Below are positions 43,123-52,918 of a DNA stretch of 64,000 nucleotides, one piece after another (position 1 is the first letter of the stretch; the number at the start of each line of letters is the position of its first letter). The DNA comes from Cupriavidus gilardii (GTDB lineage Bacteria; Pseudomonadota; Gammaproteobacteria; Burkholderiales; Burkholderiaceae), in NCBI RefSeq assembly GCF_013314895.1, contig NZ_JABTYE010000010.1, positions 124,001 to 188,000 of the forward strand, read 5' to 3'. The position numbers were made by a program, and so were the translations under genes. The notes under the pieces are model-generated. The model had not been told where the DNA came from. It searched no databases and saw only the letters and a program-made list of their open reading frames with translations.

Positions 43123-43545
43123 ATGGAATGCAAGGTCACCTGGATGGGCAACGACGGCATGAGCTTCATCGCGCAGACCGGCAGCGGTCACCTCGTCGCG
43201 ATGGACGGCGCGCCGGAGGGCGGCGGCCACAACCTGGCGCCGCGGCCGATGGAGATGGTGCTGCTCGGCACCGGGGGCTGCACCGCCTATGACGTGGTGC
43301 TGATCCTGAAGCGCGGACGCCACGATGTACGCGGCTGCTCCGTCACGCTCGAGGCCGAGCGCGCCGGCGAGGACCCCAAGGTATTCACCCGCATCCACTT
43401 CAAGTTCACCGTGACGGGCCGCAATCTGAATCCGGCGACCGTCGAACGGGCGGTGCAGCTGTCGCACGACAAGTACTGCTCGGCATCGATCATGCTGGCC
43501 AAGACGGCAGAGATCAGCCATAGCGTCGAACTGATCGAGGTCTGA
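43123..43545 (+). CDS. OsmC/Ohr family peroxiredoxin-like protein
   Basis: A 140-residue OsmC-fold protein. The two redox cysteines are present, Cys53 in LLGTGGCTAYDVV and Cys119 in SHDKYCSASIML, with the family Arg41 (APRPMEM). It should reduce organic hydroperoxides with a dithiol, or belong to the YhfA-like subgroup. AGGA precedes ATG 43123; an open frame extends 25 codons upstream without support. The AT-rich leader may carry stress control. Confidence 0.92.
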   Translation: MECKVTWMGNDGMSFIAQTGSGHLVAMDGAPEGGGHNLAPRPMEMVLLGTGGCTAYDVVLILKRGRHDVRGCSVTLEAERAGEDPKVFTRIHFKFTVTGRNLNPATVERAVQLSHDKYCSASIMLAKTAEISHSVELIEV

Positions 43546-43629
43546 TGCGCCGACGGGATGCCGGCGTGGCGGGTCCTGGAGGGGGTTCCGGGTGCATAGG
43601 TGCACAACACCGCCCCCGGAAGCGAATTC

Positions 43630-43979
43630 GAAGCGAAGCAGGCCGATAAGCCGGATTCTGTGCGCGACGCCCGGGCCTTGCGGTCCGCGCGCGCGTGACA
43701 ACCATTCCTCTAGGCCGACCGTTACCGGTCGGCTCCAGCTCCCTACCCGCAGACTCGGCGGGCCGCTTCATCGTCTGCCTATTTGGGATTGCTCCGGGTG
43801 GAGGTTACCGCGTTTCACCCTTCGCACCGGGCAAACCCGGCGCGAAGACTCGTCTCTGTGGCCCTATTCCGCACGTTGCCGTGGATGGCTGTTAGCCACC
43901 ACCCTGCCCTGTGGAGTCCGGACTTTCCTCCCCTCGCCCGTTGCCGGGCGAGCAGCGGTTGTCTGTCCTGCTTCGCGGG
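43630..43979 (-). ncRNA. rnpB: RNase P RNA (class A)
   Basis: The catalytic RNA that trims tRNA 5' leaders. On the minus strand the 5' end GCGAAGCAGG (43976-43967) pairs with the 3' CCTGCTTCGC (43642-43633) as helix P1. Universally conserved segments are in order: GAGGAAAGTCCGGACTCC, GGCAGGGTG, CTCCACCCGGAGCAA, CAAATAGG, CTAGAGGAATG and ACAGAATCCGGCTTATCGG (the CCA-binding L15 region is in the usual place). About 350 nt agrees with the class. Its first 88 bases overlap the end of the DUF3025 reading frame on the same strand. Confidence 0.95.
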
Positions 43980-44854
43980 CCGCAGTCTAGCACCTTTGGG
44001 TCGGCCGCGCCGCGGCGGCCGGGGCGGAACACCGTGGTGTCGTCGTAGAAGGCGGGGTCGGCATTGGCCGGCCACCAGTGCGGGATGCCGAGCACCGGCA
44101 GCGGCGCGAAGCTGCTTCGGCCCCGCAGCTCGGCCTGCGCCAGCATGTCGGCCAGCGGCCCATCCAGCGTCTCGAGCGTGGCCGGACGCGGATCGGCAGG
44201 CACCATGGCGATCGGCCAGGCGTGCGCGGTGATGGACTTGTACGGCGCGACCAGCTTTTCCAGCAAGGCATGGCCGAACGGCACCACCGCGCAGCGGTCG
44301 GGCCACGCATCCCGGCCATCGACAAACAGCTCGCGCCAGCGGAAGCCGCGCAATGCCTCGCCGAGCCGCGGCTCGGCGGTGACGAACAGCACCGCGTTTT
44401 CGTCGAACAACGTCGCCGCGTCGCGCAACGGGCCGCGCGTGGGCCGCACTCCCTCGACGGCGATGGCCGCGGCCTGCAGCCGGTTCAGCATCGCCTTCGT
44501 GCGCGGGAAATGCAGCCAGATCAGGCCGTTGAAGAAGTCGTGCAGGTTCTCGCGCGTCGGCACCTCGCCGTGCGCGTGGATATGGGCCTCGTAGGCACTG
44601 CCGGGCGGCAGCGCCTGCTGGGGGACGAAGCGCAACGGCAGTCCGGCGGCGTTGGCCAGCCCCTGCGCGGTGGCAAGGGCATCGAGTGCGGCATGGACCG
44701 GCCGGCCCTGGCAGACCTGGGCCGCCACCGCCGCGCCCGTCGCGGCGAACGGCGCGAACCAGGGCCGGGACCAGTCGATCTGGGCCAGCTGCCGCACCGG
44801 CTCCACGGTCGGTTGCCGGCCTTCCACGGCCCGCTCAGCGCCGGGGCCGCCCAC
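43892..44854 (-). CDS. DUF3025 domain-containing protein
   Basis: A 320-residue soluble protein of unknown function. The DUF3025 core is clear: WSRPWFAPF, GLPLRFVPQQALPPGSAYEAHIHAHGEVPTRENLHDFFNGLIWLHFPRTKAMLNRLQAA, RGPLRDAATLFDENAVLFV, and PVLGIPHWWPANADPAFYDDTTVFRPGRRG. The normal domain ends around residue 290. The remaining 30 residues are read from the 5' part of rnpB and are probably not selected as protein. It starts at GTG 44854, three bases after the pyrC stop, so it is likely coupled to pyrC. No catalytic residues are known. Confidence 0.85.
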   Translation of the reverse strand: MGGPGAERAVEGRQPTVEPVRQLAQIDWSRPWFAPFAATGAAVAAQVCQGRPVHAALDALATAQGLANAAGLPLRFVPQQALPPGSAYEAHIHAHGEVPTRENLHDFFNGLIWLHFPRTKAMLNRLQAAAIAVEGVRPTRGPLRDAATLFDENAVLFVTAEPRLGEALRGFRWRELFVDGRDAWPDRCAVVPFGHALLEKLVAPYKSITAHAWPIAMVPADPRPATLETLDGPLADMLAQAELRGRSSFAPLPVLGIPHWWPANADPAFYDDTTVFRPGRRGAADPKVLDCGPRSRTDNRCSPGNGRGEESPDSTGQGGG

Positions 44855-44857
44855 CGC

Positions 44858-45901
44858 TCAGACCGCCAGCGCGGCCTTCCATTGCAGCGTTTCGCCGCCG
44901 CGCAGCGGCACCAGTTCGGTCTCGCCGTAGGGCAGCGTTTCCGGCAGCTGCCACGGCTCGCGCGTCAGCGTCAGCGTGCCGGTATTGCGCGGCAGGCCGT
45001 AAAAGTCGGCGCCATGGAAGCTGGCGAAGCCTTCGAGCTTGTCCAGCGCGCCCGCGGCATCGAAGGCCTCCGCGTACAGCTCCATCGCATGCAGGGCGGT
45101 ATAGCAGCCGGCGCAGCCGCAGGCGTGTTCCTTCAGACCGCGCGCGTGCGGGGCGCTGTCGGTGCCGAGGAAGAAGCGCGGGTTGCCCGATACCGCCGCG
45201 GCGACCAGCGCCTGACGATGCGTCTCGCGCTTGAGCACCGGCAGGCAGTAGTAATGCGGGCGGATGCCGCCGATAAAGATGGCGTTGCGGTTGTACAGCA
45301 GGTGATGCGCGGTGATGGTGGCGCCGACCGGTCCTTCGGCCTCGCGCACGTAGTCGGCCGCATCCTTGGTCGTGATGTGTTCGAACACAACCTTCAGCGC
45401 CGGGAAATCGCGCCGCAACGGCGCCATCACGCGCTCGATGAAGACCGCCTCGCGATCGAACAGGTCGATCTCGCTGTCGGTGACCTCGCCGTGCACCAGC
45501 AGCGGCAGGCCGACGCGCTGCATCGCTTCGAGGGCCGCGGTGCAGCGCCGGATGTCGGTCACGCCGGCATCGCTGTTGGTGGTGGCGCCGGCCGGATACA
45601 GCTTGACCGCATGGACGAAGCCGCTGGCCTTGGCGGCGACGATTTCGTCGGCCTGCGTGTTGTCGGTCAGATACAGCGTCATCAGCGGCTCGAACGACAG
45701 GCCGGCCGGCAATGCGGCAAGGATGCGCTCCCGATAGGCCTGCGCCTGCGCCACCGTGGTGACCGGCGGCTTCAGGTTCGGCATCACGATGGCGCGGGCA
45801 AACTGGCGCGCGGTATCGGGCAGCACCGCGGCGAGGGCGGCGCCGTCGCGCAGGTGCAGGTGCCAGTCGTCGGGGCGGGTGATGGTCAGGGTCTGGGTCA
45901 T
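44858..45901 (-). CDS. pyrC: Dihydroorotase (class II)
   Basis: A 347-residue homodimeric-type dihydroorotase. Metal ligands are His14 and His16 in [10 protein letters not shown], the carboxylated Lys99 in [15 protein letters not shown], histidines in LLVHGEVTD and EHITT, and the catalytic Asp in FLGTDSAPH. It closes carbamoyl-aspartate to dihydroorotate in pyrimidine synthesis. I use ATG 45901; a TTG four codons earlier is less likely. It precedes the DUF3025 gene. Confidence 0.97.
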   Translation of the reverse strand: MTQTLTITRPDDWHLHLRDGAALAAVLPDTARQFARAIVMPNLKPPVTTVAQAQAYRERILAALPAGLSFEPLMTLYLTDNTQADEIVAAKASGFVHAVKLYPAGATTNSDAGVTDIRRCTAALEAMQRVGLPLLVHGEVTDSEIDLFDREAVFIERVMAPLRRDFPALKVVFEHITTKDAADYVREAEGPVGATITAHHLLYNRNAIFIGGIRPHYYCLPVLKRETHRQALVAAAVSGNPRFFLGTDSAPHARGLKEHACGCAGCYTALHAMELYAEAFDAAGALDKLEGFASFHGADFYGLPRNTGTLTLTREPWQLPETLPYGETELVPLRGGETLQWKAALAV

Positions 45902-45941
45902 GGACTTCGGCAAATCGAAAGGCGGGCAAACAGGCCGGCAG

Positions 45942-47267
45942 TTACAGGATCAGGATGGCGCGGTAATCGTTGACGTTGGTGCGGGTCGGCCCCGTCACGA
46001 CCAGATCGCCGATCGCATCGAACAGCCCCCAGGCGTCGTGCGCCTCGAGCTGGCGGCGCGCCGGCATGCCGGCCGCCTCCGCGCGAGACAGCGTGGTCGG
46101 GTCGGCCAGCGCGCCGGCATTGTCCTCGGAGCCGTCGATGCCGTCGGTATCGGCGGCGATCGCGTGCACGCCCGGCACGCCTTCCAATTCGATCGCCAGG
46201 GACAGCAGGAATTCGGAGCAGCGGCCGCCGCGGGCGCGCCCCGCGCCGTCCTTGGGCAGCGTCACGGTGCATTCGCCGCCGGAGATCAGCGCCACCGGCG
46301 CGGCAAACGGCGCATTGTACGCGCGGATTTCGCGGACCAGCGCCGCGTAGACGCGCGCCACCTCGCGGGCCTCGCCCGTGACGGTATCGCCCAGGATCAC
46401 CGGGGTCACCCCGTGCGCCCGGAACACGTCGGCTGCGGCCGCCAGGCTGCCGTGCGCGGTGGCGATCATCCGATTGTCGACGCGCGCGAACAGCGGATCG
46501 CCGGGCTTCGGCGTCTCGGCCTGCTCGCCGCGCGCGCCGGCTTCGAGATGGGCCAGCACCGCCGGCGGCACGCGCGCCTCGTAGCGGCGCAGGATCGCCA
46601 GCGCATCGTCGTAGGTGCTCGGATCGGGCACGGTCGGGCCCGATGCGATCGCGCTGGGATCGTCGCCGGCCACGTCGGAAACGATCAGCGTGGTCACCGG
46701 CGCGCGGCTGGCCTGGGCCAGGCGCCCGCCCTGGATGCGCGACAGATGCTTGCGCACGACGTTCATCTCGGTGATCGGCGCCCCGCAGCGCAGCAGCTCC
46801 TGCGTGGTGGCGCGCAGATCGGCCATCGACACGCCGTCGGCAGGCAGCGACAGCAGGCTGGAGCCGCCACCTGAGACCAGCACGATCAGCCGGTCCTCGG
46901 GCCCGAGCGCCTGTACGCGGGCCAGGATTTCAGCGGCGGCGCGCTCGCCCGCCTCGTCCGGCACCGGATGGCCGGCCTCGATGACGCGCACATGCTCGGT
47001 CGGCAGGCCGTGCGCGTAGCGCGTGACCACCAGCCCTTCCAGCGCCACGCCTGCGCCGGCATAAGCGCGTTCGACCGCCAGCGCCATCGACGCCGCGGCC
47101 TTGCCGGCGCCCACCACCAGCGTGCGCCCCTGGCGGCTCGGCGGCGGCAGATGCGCGGCGACGATGCGTAGCGGATCGGCGGCGGCCACCGCGGCATCGA
47201 AGCTCTCGCGCAGCAGCGCGCGCGGCTCCACGCGGAGCGTGCCGGCCCCGTTGGCGGCCTGGCTCAC
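45942..47267 (-). CDS. ttuD: Glycerate 2-kinase (MOFRL/TtuD family)
   Basis: A 441-residue GckA/TtuD-type kinase. The N-terminal DUF4147 domain has [45 protein letters not shown] and [55 protein letters not shown]. The C-terminal MOFRL domain has [35 protein letters not shown] and [19 protein letters not shown]. It phosphorylates D-glycerate to 2-phosphoglycerate. It begins at GTG 47267, overlapping the upstream dehydrogenase stop as GTGA, so the pair is coupled. Together they would route tartrate or hydroxypyruvate-derived glycerate into glycolysis. Confidence 0.92.
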   Translation of the reverse strand: MSQAANGAGTLRVEPRALLRESFDAAVAAADPLRIVAAHLPPPSRQGRTLVVGAGKAAASMALAVERAYAGAGVALEGLVVTRYAHGLPTEHVRVIEAGHPVPDEAGERAAAEILARVQALGPEDRLIVLVSGGGSSLLSLPADGVSMADLRATTQELLRCGAPITEMNVVRKHLSRIQGGRLAQASRAPVTTLIVSDVAGDDPSAIASGPTVPDPSTYDDALAILRRYEARVPPAVLAHLEAGARGEQAETPKPGDPLFARVDNRMIATAHGSLAAAADVFRAHGVTPVILGDTVTGEAREVARVYAALVREIRAYNAPFAAPVALISGGECTVTLPKDGAGRARGGRCSEFLLSLAIELEGVPGVHAIAADTDGIDGSEDNAGALADPTTLSRAEAAGMPARRQLEAHDAWGLFDAIGDLVVTGPTRTNVNDYRAILIL

Positions 47268-48337
47268 AGCGCTTCCGCGATCGCGCGGCCCAGATCCTCG
47301 GTACCGGCGGTGCCGCCGATATCGCGCGTCAGCGGCGCATGCGCGGGCCCGGCGGCCAGCACCGATTCGATCGCGCCGAGCACCGCGGCGCCGGCATCGG
47401 CATGGCCCAGGTGTTCGAGCATCATCGCGCCGCACCAGATCTGGCCGATCGGATTGGCGATGCCGCGCCCGGCGATATCGGGCGCCGAGCCATGGACCGG
47501 CTCGAACAGGCTCGGATAGGTGCGTTCGGGATTGATATTGGCCGACGGCGCGACGCCAATGGTGCCGGTGCACGCCGGCCCGAGGTCCGACAGGATGTCG
47601 CCGAACAGATTGCTGGCAACCACCACGTCGAACCAGTCAGGATGCAGCACGAAGTTCGCGGTCAGGATGTCGATGTGGTACTTGTCGACCTTCAGTTCCG
47701 GATAGTTCGCCGCCATCGCCTCGACCCGCTCGTCCCAGTACGGCATCGTGATCGAAATGCCGTTGGACTTGGTGGCCGAGGTCAGATGCTTCTTCGGACG
47801 CCTGCTCGCCAGCTCGAACGCGAACTTCAGGATGCGGTCCACGCCGATCCGGCTCATCACCGTTTCCTGGATCACCACCTCGCGCTCGGTGCCCGGGAAC
47901 ATGCGGCCGCCGATGCTGGAATACTCGCCCTCGGTGTTCTCGCGCACCACGTAGAAATCGATATCGCCCGGCTTGCGGTCGGCCAACGGGCTGCGGATGC
48001 CCGGCATCAGCCGCACCGGGCGCAGGTTCACGTACTGATCGAACGCGCGCCGGAACTGCAGCAGCGAGCCCCACAGCGACACGTGGTCGGGTACCGTGGC
48101 CGGCCAGCCGACCGCGCCGAAATAGATCGCGTCATAGCGCGCGAGCGTATCGAACCAGTCGTCGGGCAGCATCTTGCCGTGGCGGGCGTAATACTCGCAG
48201 CTGGAAAAATCGAAATGGTCCCACTGCAGATCGATGCCGAATCGGCGCGCGGCGGCGTCCATCACGCGGATGCCTTCGGGCATCACTTCGGTGCCGATCC
48301 CGTCTCCAGGGATCACGGCAATCTTGTATTGGCTCAT
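47264..48337 (-). CDS. ttuC: Tartrate dehydrogenase / D-malate dehydrogenase (decarboxylating)
   Basis: A 357-residue isocitrate/isopropylmalate-type beta-decarboxylating dehydrogenase. It shows YKIAVIPGDGIGTEVMPEGIRVMDAA, LRPVRLMPGIRSPL, FYVVRENTEGEYSSIGGRMF, ASNLFGDILSDLGPACTGTIGVAPSANINPERTYPSLFEPVHGSAPDIAGRGIANPIGQIW. This wording is that of TtuC/DmlA enzymes, which act on L-tartrate, meso-tartrate and D-malate with Mn2+ and NAD+. TtuC can make glycerate from meso-tartrate, which suits the coupled glycerate kinase. ATG 48337 gives the standard start MSQYKIAVIPGDG. Confidence 0.9.
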   Translation of the reverse strand: MSQYKIAVIPGDGIGTEVMPEGIRVMDAAARRFGIDLQWDHFDFSSCEYYARHGKMLPDDWFDTLARYDAIYFGAVGWPATVPDHVSLWGSLLQFRRAFDQYVNLRPVRLMPGIRSPLADRKPGDIDFYVVRENTEGEYSSIGGRMFPGTEREVVIQETVMSRIGVDRILKFAFELASRRPKKHLTSATKSNGISITMPYWDERVEAMAANYPELKVDKYHIDILTANFVLHPDWFDVVVASNLFGDILSDLGPACTGTIGVAPSANINPERTYPSLFEPVHGSAPDIAGRGIANPIGQIWCGAMMLEHLGHADAGAAVLGAIESVLAAGPAHAPLTRDIGGTAGTEDLGRAIAEAL

Positions 48338-48435
48338 GGCGGAAGGTTTCGGTGCAGGCGGTTGAATGGGGTTGAGGGCGGATCGGCGGCGATTCGGGGA
48401 TTTCCCGCGGGCCGCGCCGACCGCCGCGGCCCTGC

Positions 48436-48465
48436 TTGGCAGAACGCCGGGCCCGGCGGGATAAT
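48436..48465 (+). promoter_or_regulatory. Putative promoter of the amidotransferase gene
   Basis: TTGGCA (48436-48441), an 18-bp GC-rich spacer and GATAAT (48460-48465). Confidence 0.5.
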
Positions 48466-48517
48466 GCTGCAATTCTATTGCAATCGGCCGGCCCCCACGC
48501 CGTCCCGGTCCCACGCC

Positions 48518-49348
48518 ATGTGCCAGCTGCTCGGCATGAACTGCGCCACGCCGACCGACGTGACGTTCTCCTTCACCGGCTTCGCCGCGCGCGGCGGCCT
48601 CACGGACCATCACGCCGACGGCTTCGGCGTGGCCTTCTTCGAGGACAAGGCCTGCCGCCTGTTCATCGACAACCAGTCCGCCGGCACCTCGCCGGTGGCC
48701 GAACTGATCAAGAACTACCCGATCAAGTCGAAGAACGTCATCTCCCATATCCGCAAGGCGACCCAGGGCACGGTGCGGCTGGAGAACTGCCATCCGTTCA
48801 TGCGCGAACTGTGGGGCCGCCACTGGATCTTCGCTCACAACGGCGATCTGAAGGGCTTCTCGCCGTTTCTGTCGGGCGTCTATCAGCCGGTCGGCGATAC
48901 GGACAGCGAGCTGGCCTTCTGCGCGCTGATGCAGGGCCTGCGCAAGCGGTTTCCCGGCTCCCAGCCGCCGCTGAACGAGCTGTGCCACGCGCTGGCCGAC
49001 ATCACGCGCGAGATCACGCTGTACGGCGTCTTCAACTATCTGCTGAGCAATGGGCAGGCGCTGTTCGCGCACTGTTCGACGCGGCTGTATTACCTGGTGC
49101 GCCAGTGGCCGTTCTCGACCGCGCATCTGATCGATGCGGACCTGTCGATCGACTTCGCGCAGGTGACGACGCCGGAAGATCGCGTAGCGGTGATCGCCAC
49201 CGCGCCGTTGACCGACGACGAAGTGTGGACGCCGTTCGCGCCGGGGGAATTGATGATGTTCGAGGCCGGGCAGCCGACGATGACGCTGACGGTGCCGATT
49301 CCGCCCGAGGTGCAGGCGCGCAACGCGGCCAATTCGGCCTGTACCTGA
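48518..49348 (+). CDS. Class II glutamine amidotransferase (YafJ-like)
   Basis: A 276-residue Ntn-type glutaminase domain protein. Cys2 is the nucleophile (MCQLLGMNCATPTDVTFSF). The glutamine-binding features follow: GLTDHHADGFGVAFFED, ISHIRKATQGTVRLENCHPFMRELWGRHWIFAHNGDLKG, and GDTDSELAFCALM. It has no synthase domain, so it is a stand-alone glutaminase of the YafJ/GatB_Yqey-unrelated group whose acceptor is unknown. Methionine removal is needed to free Cys2. It ends at a dispersed hairpin repeat. Confidence 0.92.
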   Translation: MCQLLGMNCATPTDVTFSFTGFAARGGLTDHHADGFGVAFFEDKACRLFIDNQSAGTSPVAELIKNYPIKSKNVISHIRKATQGTVRLENCHPFMRELWGRHWIFAHNGDLKGFSPFLSGVYQPVGDTDSELAFCALMQGLRKRFPGSQPPLNELCHALADITREITLYGVFNYLLSNGQALFAHCSTRLYYLVRQWPFSTAHLIDADLSIDFAQVTTPEDRVAVIATAPLTDDEVWTPFAPGELMMFEAGQPTMTLTVPIPPEVQARNAANSACT

Positions 49349-49370
49349 AGGGAAAGCTGGAGGGAGTTTT

Positions 49371-49500
49371 GACTCCCCTCTCCCGCTTGCGGGAGAGGGG
49401 TTGGGGGAGAGGGCCAGCAGCACAGGAACGCGCGCTGCGGGTGGAATAAAACCACCTCCCTCTCCCCAACCCTCTCCCCCTGAGGGGGAAAGGGAGCACA
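49371..49500. repeat. Dispersed paired-hairpin repeat, copy 2
   Basis: Hairpin B: CCCCTCTCCCGC-TT-GCGGGAGAGGGG (49375-49400). Hairpin A: CCCTCTCCCCC-TGA-GGGGGAAAGGG (49470-49494), with AAACCACCTCCCTCTCCCC on its left, the mirror of copy 1. It lies between convergent genes. Confidence 0.88.
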
Positions 49501-49519
49501 CAGAGAGGAGCTTGCTTCC

Positions 49520-50254
49520 TCAGTGCTGCAGGATCTTCGACAGGAAGTGCCGCGCCCGTTCGGAACGCGCCTCGATATTGCCGAAGAACTCTTCCTTTGC
49601 CGTGTCTTCGACGATGCGGCCCTGGTCCATGAAGATCACGCGGTTGGCCACCTTGCGGGCAAAGCCCATTTCGTGGGTCACGCACATCATCGTCATGCCT
49701 TCGTGGGCGAGCTGCACCATCACGTCGAGCACTTCATTGACCATCTCGGGGTCCAGCGCCGAGGTCGGCTCGTCGAACAGCATGCAGATCGGATCCATCG
49801 ACAGCGCGCGGGCGATCGCCACGCGCTGCTGCTGGCCGCCCGACAGCTGGCCCGGATACTTGTCCGCCTGATTTTTCAGGCCGACGCGCTCCAGGTACTG
49901 CATGCCCTTGGCCATCGCTTCCTCGCGCGAGCGGCCCAGCACCTTGATCTGCGCGATCGTCAGGTTCTCGGTGATGGACAGATGCGGGAACAGCTCGAAG
50001 TTCTGGAACACCATGCCGACGCGCGAACGCAGCTTCGGCAGATTGGTCTTCGGCGATCCCACCGAGATGCCGTCGACCAGGATGTCGCCCTTCTGGAAGG
50101 GCTCCAGCCCGTTGACGGTCTTGATCAGCGTGGACTTGCCCGAACCCGACGGGCCGCACACCACCACCACTTCGCCCTTGGCCACGCGGGTGGTGCAATC
50201 GGTCAGCACCTGGAAGGTGCCGTACCACTTGGAGACGTTATTGATTTCGATCAT
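49520..50254 (-). CDS. gltL: Glutamate/aspartate ABC transporter ATP-binding protein
   Basis: A 244-residue polar-amino-acid ABC ATPase. It has Walker [10 protein letters not shown], the Q-loop [14 protein letters not shown], signature [15 protein letters not shown], Walker [16 protein letters not shown] and a switch histidine in [10 protein letters not shown]. It overlaps gltK by four bases and is last in gltIJKL. Confidence 0.95.
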   Translation of the reverse strand: MIEINNVSKWYGTFQVLTDCTTRVAKGEVVVVCGPSGSGKSTLIKTVNGLEPFQKGDILVDGISVGSPKTNLPKLRSRVGMVFQNFELFPHLSITENLTIAQIKVLGRSREEAMAKGMQYLERVGLKNQADKYPGQLSGGQQQRVAIARALSMDPICMLFDEPTSALDPEMVNEVLDVMVQLAHEGMTMMCVTHEMGFARKVANRVIFMDQGRIVEDTAKEEFFGNIEARSERARHFLSKILQH

Positions 50255-50934
50255 ACAGCCACCTTTTTCTGGTATCGCTTGACCAGCAACGATGCGGAAA
50301 AACAGATCACGAAATAGACCAGACCGGCGAACAGCAGCATCTCCACGATGCGGCCATCGCGTTCGCCGATGCCATACGCCTGCCCGAAGAAATCGGCCAG
50401 CGCGCTGACGTAGACCAGCGACGTATCCTGGAACAGGATGATGCCCTGCGTCAGCAGCAGCGGCACCATGTTGCGGAACGCCTGCGGCAGCACCACCAGC
50501 CGCATGGTCTGCCCGTAGGTCATGCCCAGCGCCTGCGCCGCATACATCTGCCCGCGCGACACGCTCTGGATGCCGGCGCGGATGATCTCCGAGTAATAGG
50601 CCGCCTCGAACAGCGCGAAGGCCACCAGCGCGGAAGTCATGCGCAGATCGGTCGCCGGCGACAGATTGAACAGCCCCTGCAATACCTGCGGAATGATCAG
50701 GAAGAACCAGAGCAGCACCATCACCAGCGGGATCGAGCGGAACACGGTGACGTAGCCCTGCGCAAACCAGTTCAGCGGCTTGACCGAGGACAGGCGCATC
50801 ATCGCGAGGATGGTGCCCCAGACGATGCCCACCACCACCGCGGTGGCGGTGATCTTCAGCGACACCATCATGCCCTCGCCGAGCACGTGCAGCGTATCGG
50901 CGTTGATCGAGGTGAAATCGAATGAATAAGCCAT
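50251..50934 (-). CDS. gltK: Glutamate/aspartate ABC transporter permease GltK
   Basis: A 227-residue permease with about five membrane segments and the HisM-type EAA loop ([42 protein letters not shown]). It forms the heterodimeric channel with GltJ. The start is ATG 50934, 10 bases after the gltJ stop. Confidence 0.94.
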   Translation of the reverse strand: MAYSFDFTSINADTLHVLGEGMMVSLKITATAVVVGIVWGTILAMMRLSSVKPLNWFAQGYVTVFRSIPLVMVLLWFFLIIPQVLQGLFNLSPATDLRMTSALVAFALFEAAYYSEIIRAGIQSVSRGQMYAAQALGMTYGQTMRLVVLPQAFRNMVPLLLTQGIILFQDTSLVYVSALADFFGQAYGIGERDGRIVEMLLFAGLVYFVICFSASLLVKRYQKKVAV

Positions 50935-50944
50935 CGCGTTCCCC

Positions 50945-51673
50945 TTACTTGCTGCCGATGAAGCCCGGCACGCGCGTGCGCTTTTCCACCCAGCGCATTC
51001 CCAGCATGACGACGATATTGATCAGCGCGTACATCAGCGTGACCGCGATGAAGGACTCGTACGGGCGCGCCGTGTAGTCGACCAGCTGACGCCCCTGCGC
51101 CGCCAGTTCCAGCAGGCCGATCGTCGATGCCACCGCCGAGTTCTTGAAGATATTCAGGAATTCGGAGGTCAGCGGCGGCACGATGACGCGGAACGACATC
51201 GGCATCAGCACATACCGATAGGTCTGCGGCAGCGTGAAGCCCATCGCCAGACCGGCGTTGCGCTGTCCCGGCGGCAGCGAGTTGATGCCCGAGCGCACCT
51301 GTTCGCAGATCCGCGCGGCCGTAAAAGTGCCGAGGCAGAACATCGCGGCCAGGAATTGCTGGGTGAACGGATTCATCTGCTTGATCGATTCGCCGAACGG
51401 AAGCAATTCGGGAACCACGAAATACCAAATGAACAGCTGCACCAGCAGCGGAATATTGCGGAAGATTTCGACGTAAGTCGCCGCGATGCCGGCCAGGAAT
51501 TTATTCGGGACCGTGCGCAATACGCCGAGAATCGAGCCGATGATCAGGGCGATCACCCACGAAGTCAGGCCGAGCGCGATGGTGACCTTCAGACCGGAAA
51601 TCATCCAGTCGAGATAGGTCTCGTTCATCGCGGCTTCTTCGAGGAATACACCCCAATGCCAGTTGTAATTCAT
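50945..51673 (-). CDS. gltJ: Glutamate/aspartate ABC transporter permease GltJ
   Basis: A 242-residue permease. It begins [35 protein letters not shown], near-identical in style to E. coli GltJ, and has the EAA-type loop [43 protein letters not shown]. It pairs with GltK; the order gltI-J-K-L is conserved. Confidence 0.95.
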   Translation of the reverse strand: MNYNWHWGVFLEEAAMNETYLDWMISGLKVTIALGLTSWVIALIIGSILGVLRTVPNKFLAGIAATYVEIFRNIPLLVQLFIWYFVVPELLPFGESIKQMNPFTQQFLAAMFCLGTFTAARICEQVRSGINSLPPGQRNAGLAMGFTLPQTYRYVLMPMSFRVIVPPLTSEFLNIFKNSAVASTIGLLELAAQGRQLVDYTARPYESFIAVTLMYALINIVVMLGMRWVEKRTRVPGFIGSK

Positions 51674-51749
51674 GATGCGTCCTCAAAAAGAAACGGAAGG
51701 ACATGCCTTCGCGCACGCCTTCCGTTTCACACGCGTGACTGGAGCCGAA

Positions 51750-52649
51750 TCAGTCGAGCGCCTTGTCGTTCGGGTTCTTGATGAGTGCCTTCATGTCATC
51801 GGACATCGGGAAGTCCAGGTTCAGACCCTTCGGCGGCACCGGCTGGGTGAACCACTTGGCGTAGAGATTGTTGATCTCGCCGGTCTTCATCAGATTCGCG
51901 ATCACGTTGTCGGCGACCTTCTTGAACTGGGCATCGTCCTTGCGCAGCATGCAGCCGTACGATTCGCGCGATTGCGGCTTGCCGGTGACGACCCAGTCGG
52001 CCGGGTTGCGGGCCTTGGCGCGCTCGCCGTACAGCAGCGCGTCGTCCATCATGAAGGCGGCGGCGCGGCCCGACTCCAGCGTCAGGAACGACTGGCCGTG
52101 GTCCTTGGTGCTGATGATGTTCATGCCCAGCTTCTGCTGGTCGTTCATCGTGCGCAGCAGGCGCTCGGACGTGGTGCCGGCGGTGGTGACGACGTTCTTG
52201 CCCTTCAGGTCGGCCCAATCCTTGATCCCGCTGTCCTTCTTGGTCATGAAGCGGGTGCCGATGATGAAGATGGTGTTGCTGAAGGCGACCTGTTTCTGGC
52301 GCTCGAGATTATTGGTGGTCGAGCCGCATTCGATATCGATGGTGCCGTTCTGCAGCAGCGAAATGCGGTTCTGCGAGGTAATCGGAATTTCCTTGACCTG
52401 CAGATTCGGCAGCTTCAGCTGATCCTTGATCGCTTCGACGATCTTGACGTTGATGTCATAGGAATAGCCGACGGTGCGGACACCACCGAGGTTATAGCTG
52501 AAGGGAATCGACGATTCCCGCACGCCAAGCGTAATCACACCCGTGTCTTTGATCTTCTTCAGCGTGCCGGTCAATTGCTCGGCCGCTTGTGCGGTACCGC
52601 ACAGCACGCCTGCCGCAATCGTCAACGCAGCCAACTTGGCAACCTTCAT
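51750..52649 (-). CDS. gltI: Glutamate/aspartate-binding periplasmic protein
   Basis: A 299-residue type 2 periplasmic receptor. A signal peptide (residues 1-22, ending in GTAQA) precedes LTGTLKKIKDTGVITLGVRESSIPFSYN, IECGSTTNNLERQKQVAFSNTIF and TTAGTTSERLLRTMNDQQK, the typical glutamate/aspartate receptor wording. It captures L-Glu and L-Asp for GltJKL. AAGGAGA lies before ATG 52649. It is the first gene of the operon and lies just downstream of gdhA, from which a terminator separates it. Confidence 0.95.
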   Translation of the reverse strand: MKVAKLAALTIAAGVLCGTAQAAEQLTGTLKKIKDTGVITLGVRESSIPFSYNLGGVRTVGYSYDINVKIVEAIKDQLKLPNLQVKEIPITSQNRISLLQNGTIDIECGSTTNNLERQKQVAFSNTIFIIGTRFMTKKDSGIKDWADLKGKNVVTTAGTTSERLLRTMNDQQKLGMNIISTKDHGQSFLTLESGRAAAFMMDDALLYGERAKARNPADWVVTGKPQSRESYGCMLRKDDAQFKKVADNVIANLMKTGEINNLYAKWFTQPVPPKGLNLDFPMSDDMKALIKNPNDKALD

Positions 52650-52794
52650 AACATCTCCTTGACCATGAGAGAAAGGCGGGACTCTAACAAGAAACGTGCC
52701 GCCGACGAAATAGTATTGCGCAAGCCGACGCTCCGATACAACGGGTATTTCCCTAGCCGGCGCTGTCCGGCAATCGGCTGCGCCACGCCGCTGT

Positions 52795-52830
52795 AATAAA
52801 AAAGCGGCAGCCGGAATCTCCGGCTGCCGC
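52795..52830 (-). terminator. Terminator of gdhA
   Basis: GCGGCAGCCGG...CCGGCTGCCGC, with a T run on the minus strand, lies 89 bases after the gdhA stop. The 270-base gap to gltI holds this and, presumably, the gltI promoter. Confidence 0.92.
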
Positions 52831-52918
52831 CTCTTTCTGCTTCGGACCCGTCTTGGTGCATTGCAGCATGATGCCTGCCCCAATACGGGTTCCCTCTCCC
52901 CGATATCGCGCCCGGCGA

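Noticed and set aside
44078..45973. Long plus-strand frame over DUF3025 and pyrC
   Set aside because: Shadow of two convincing minus-strand genes; no start signal or domain.
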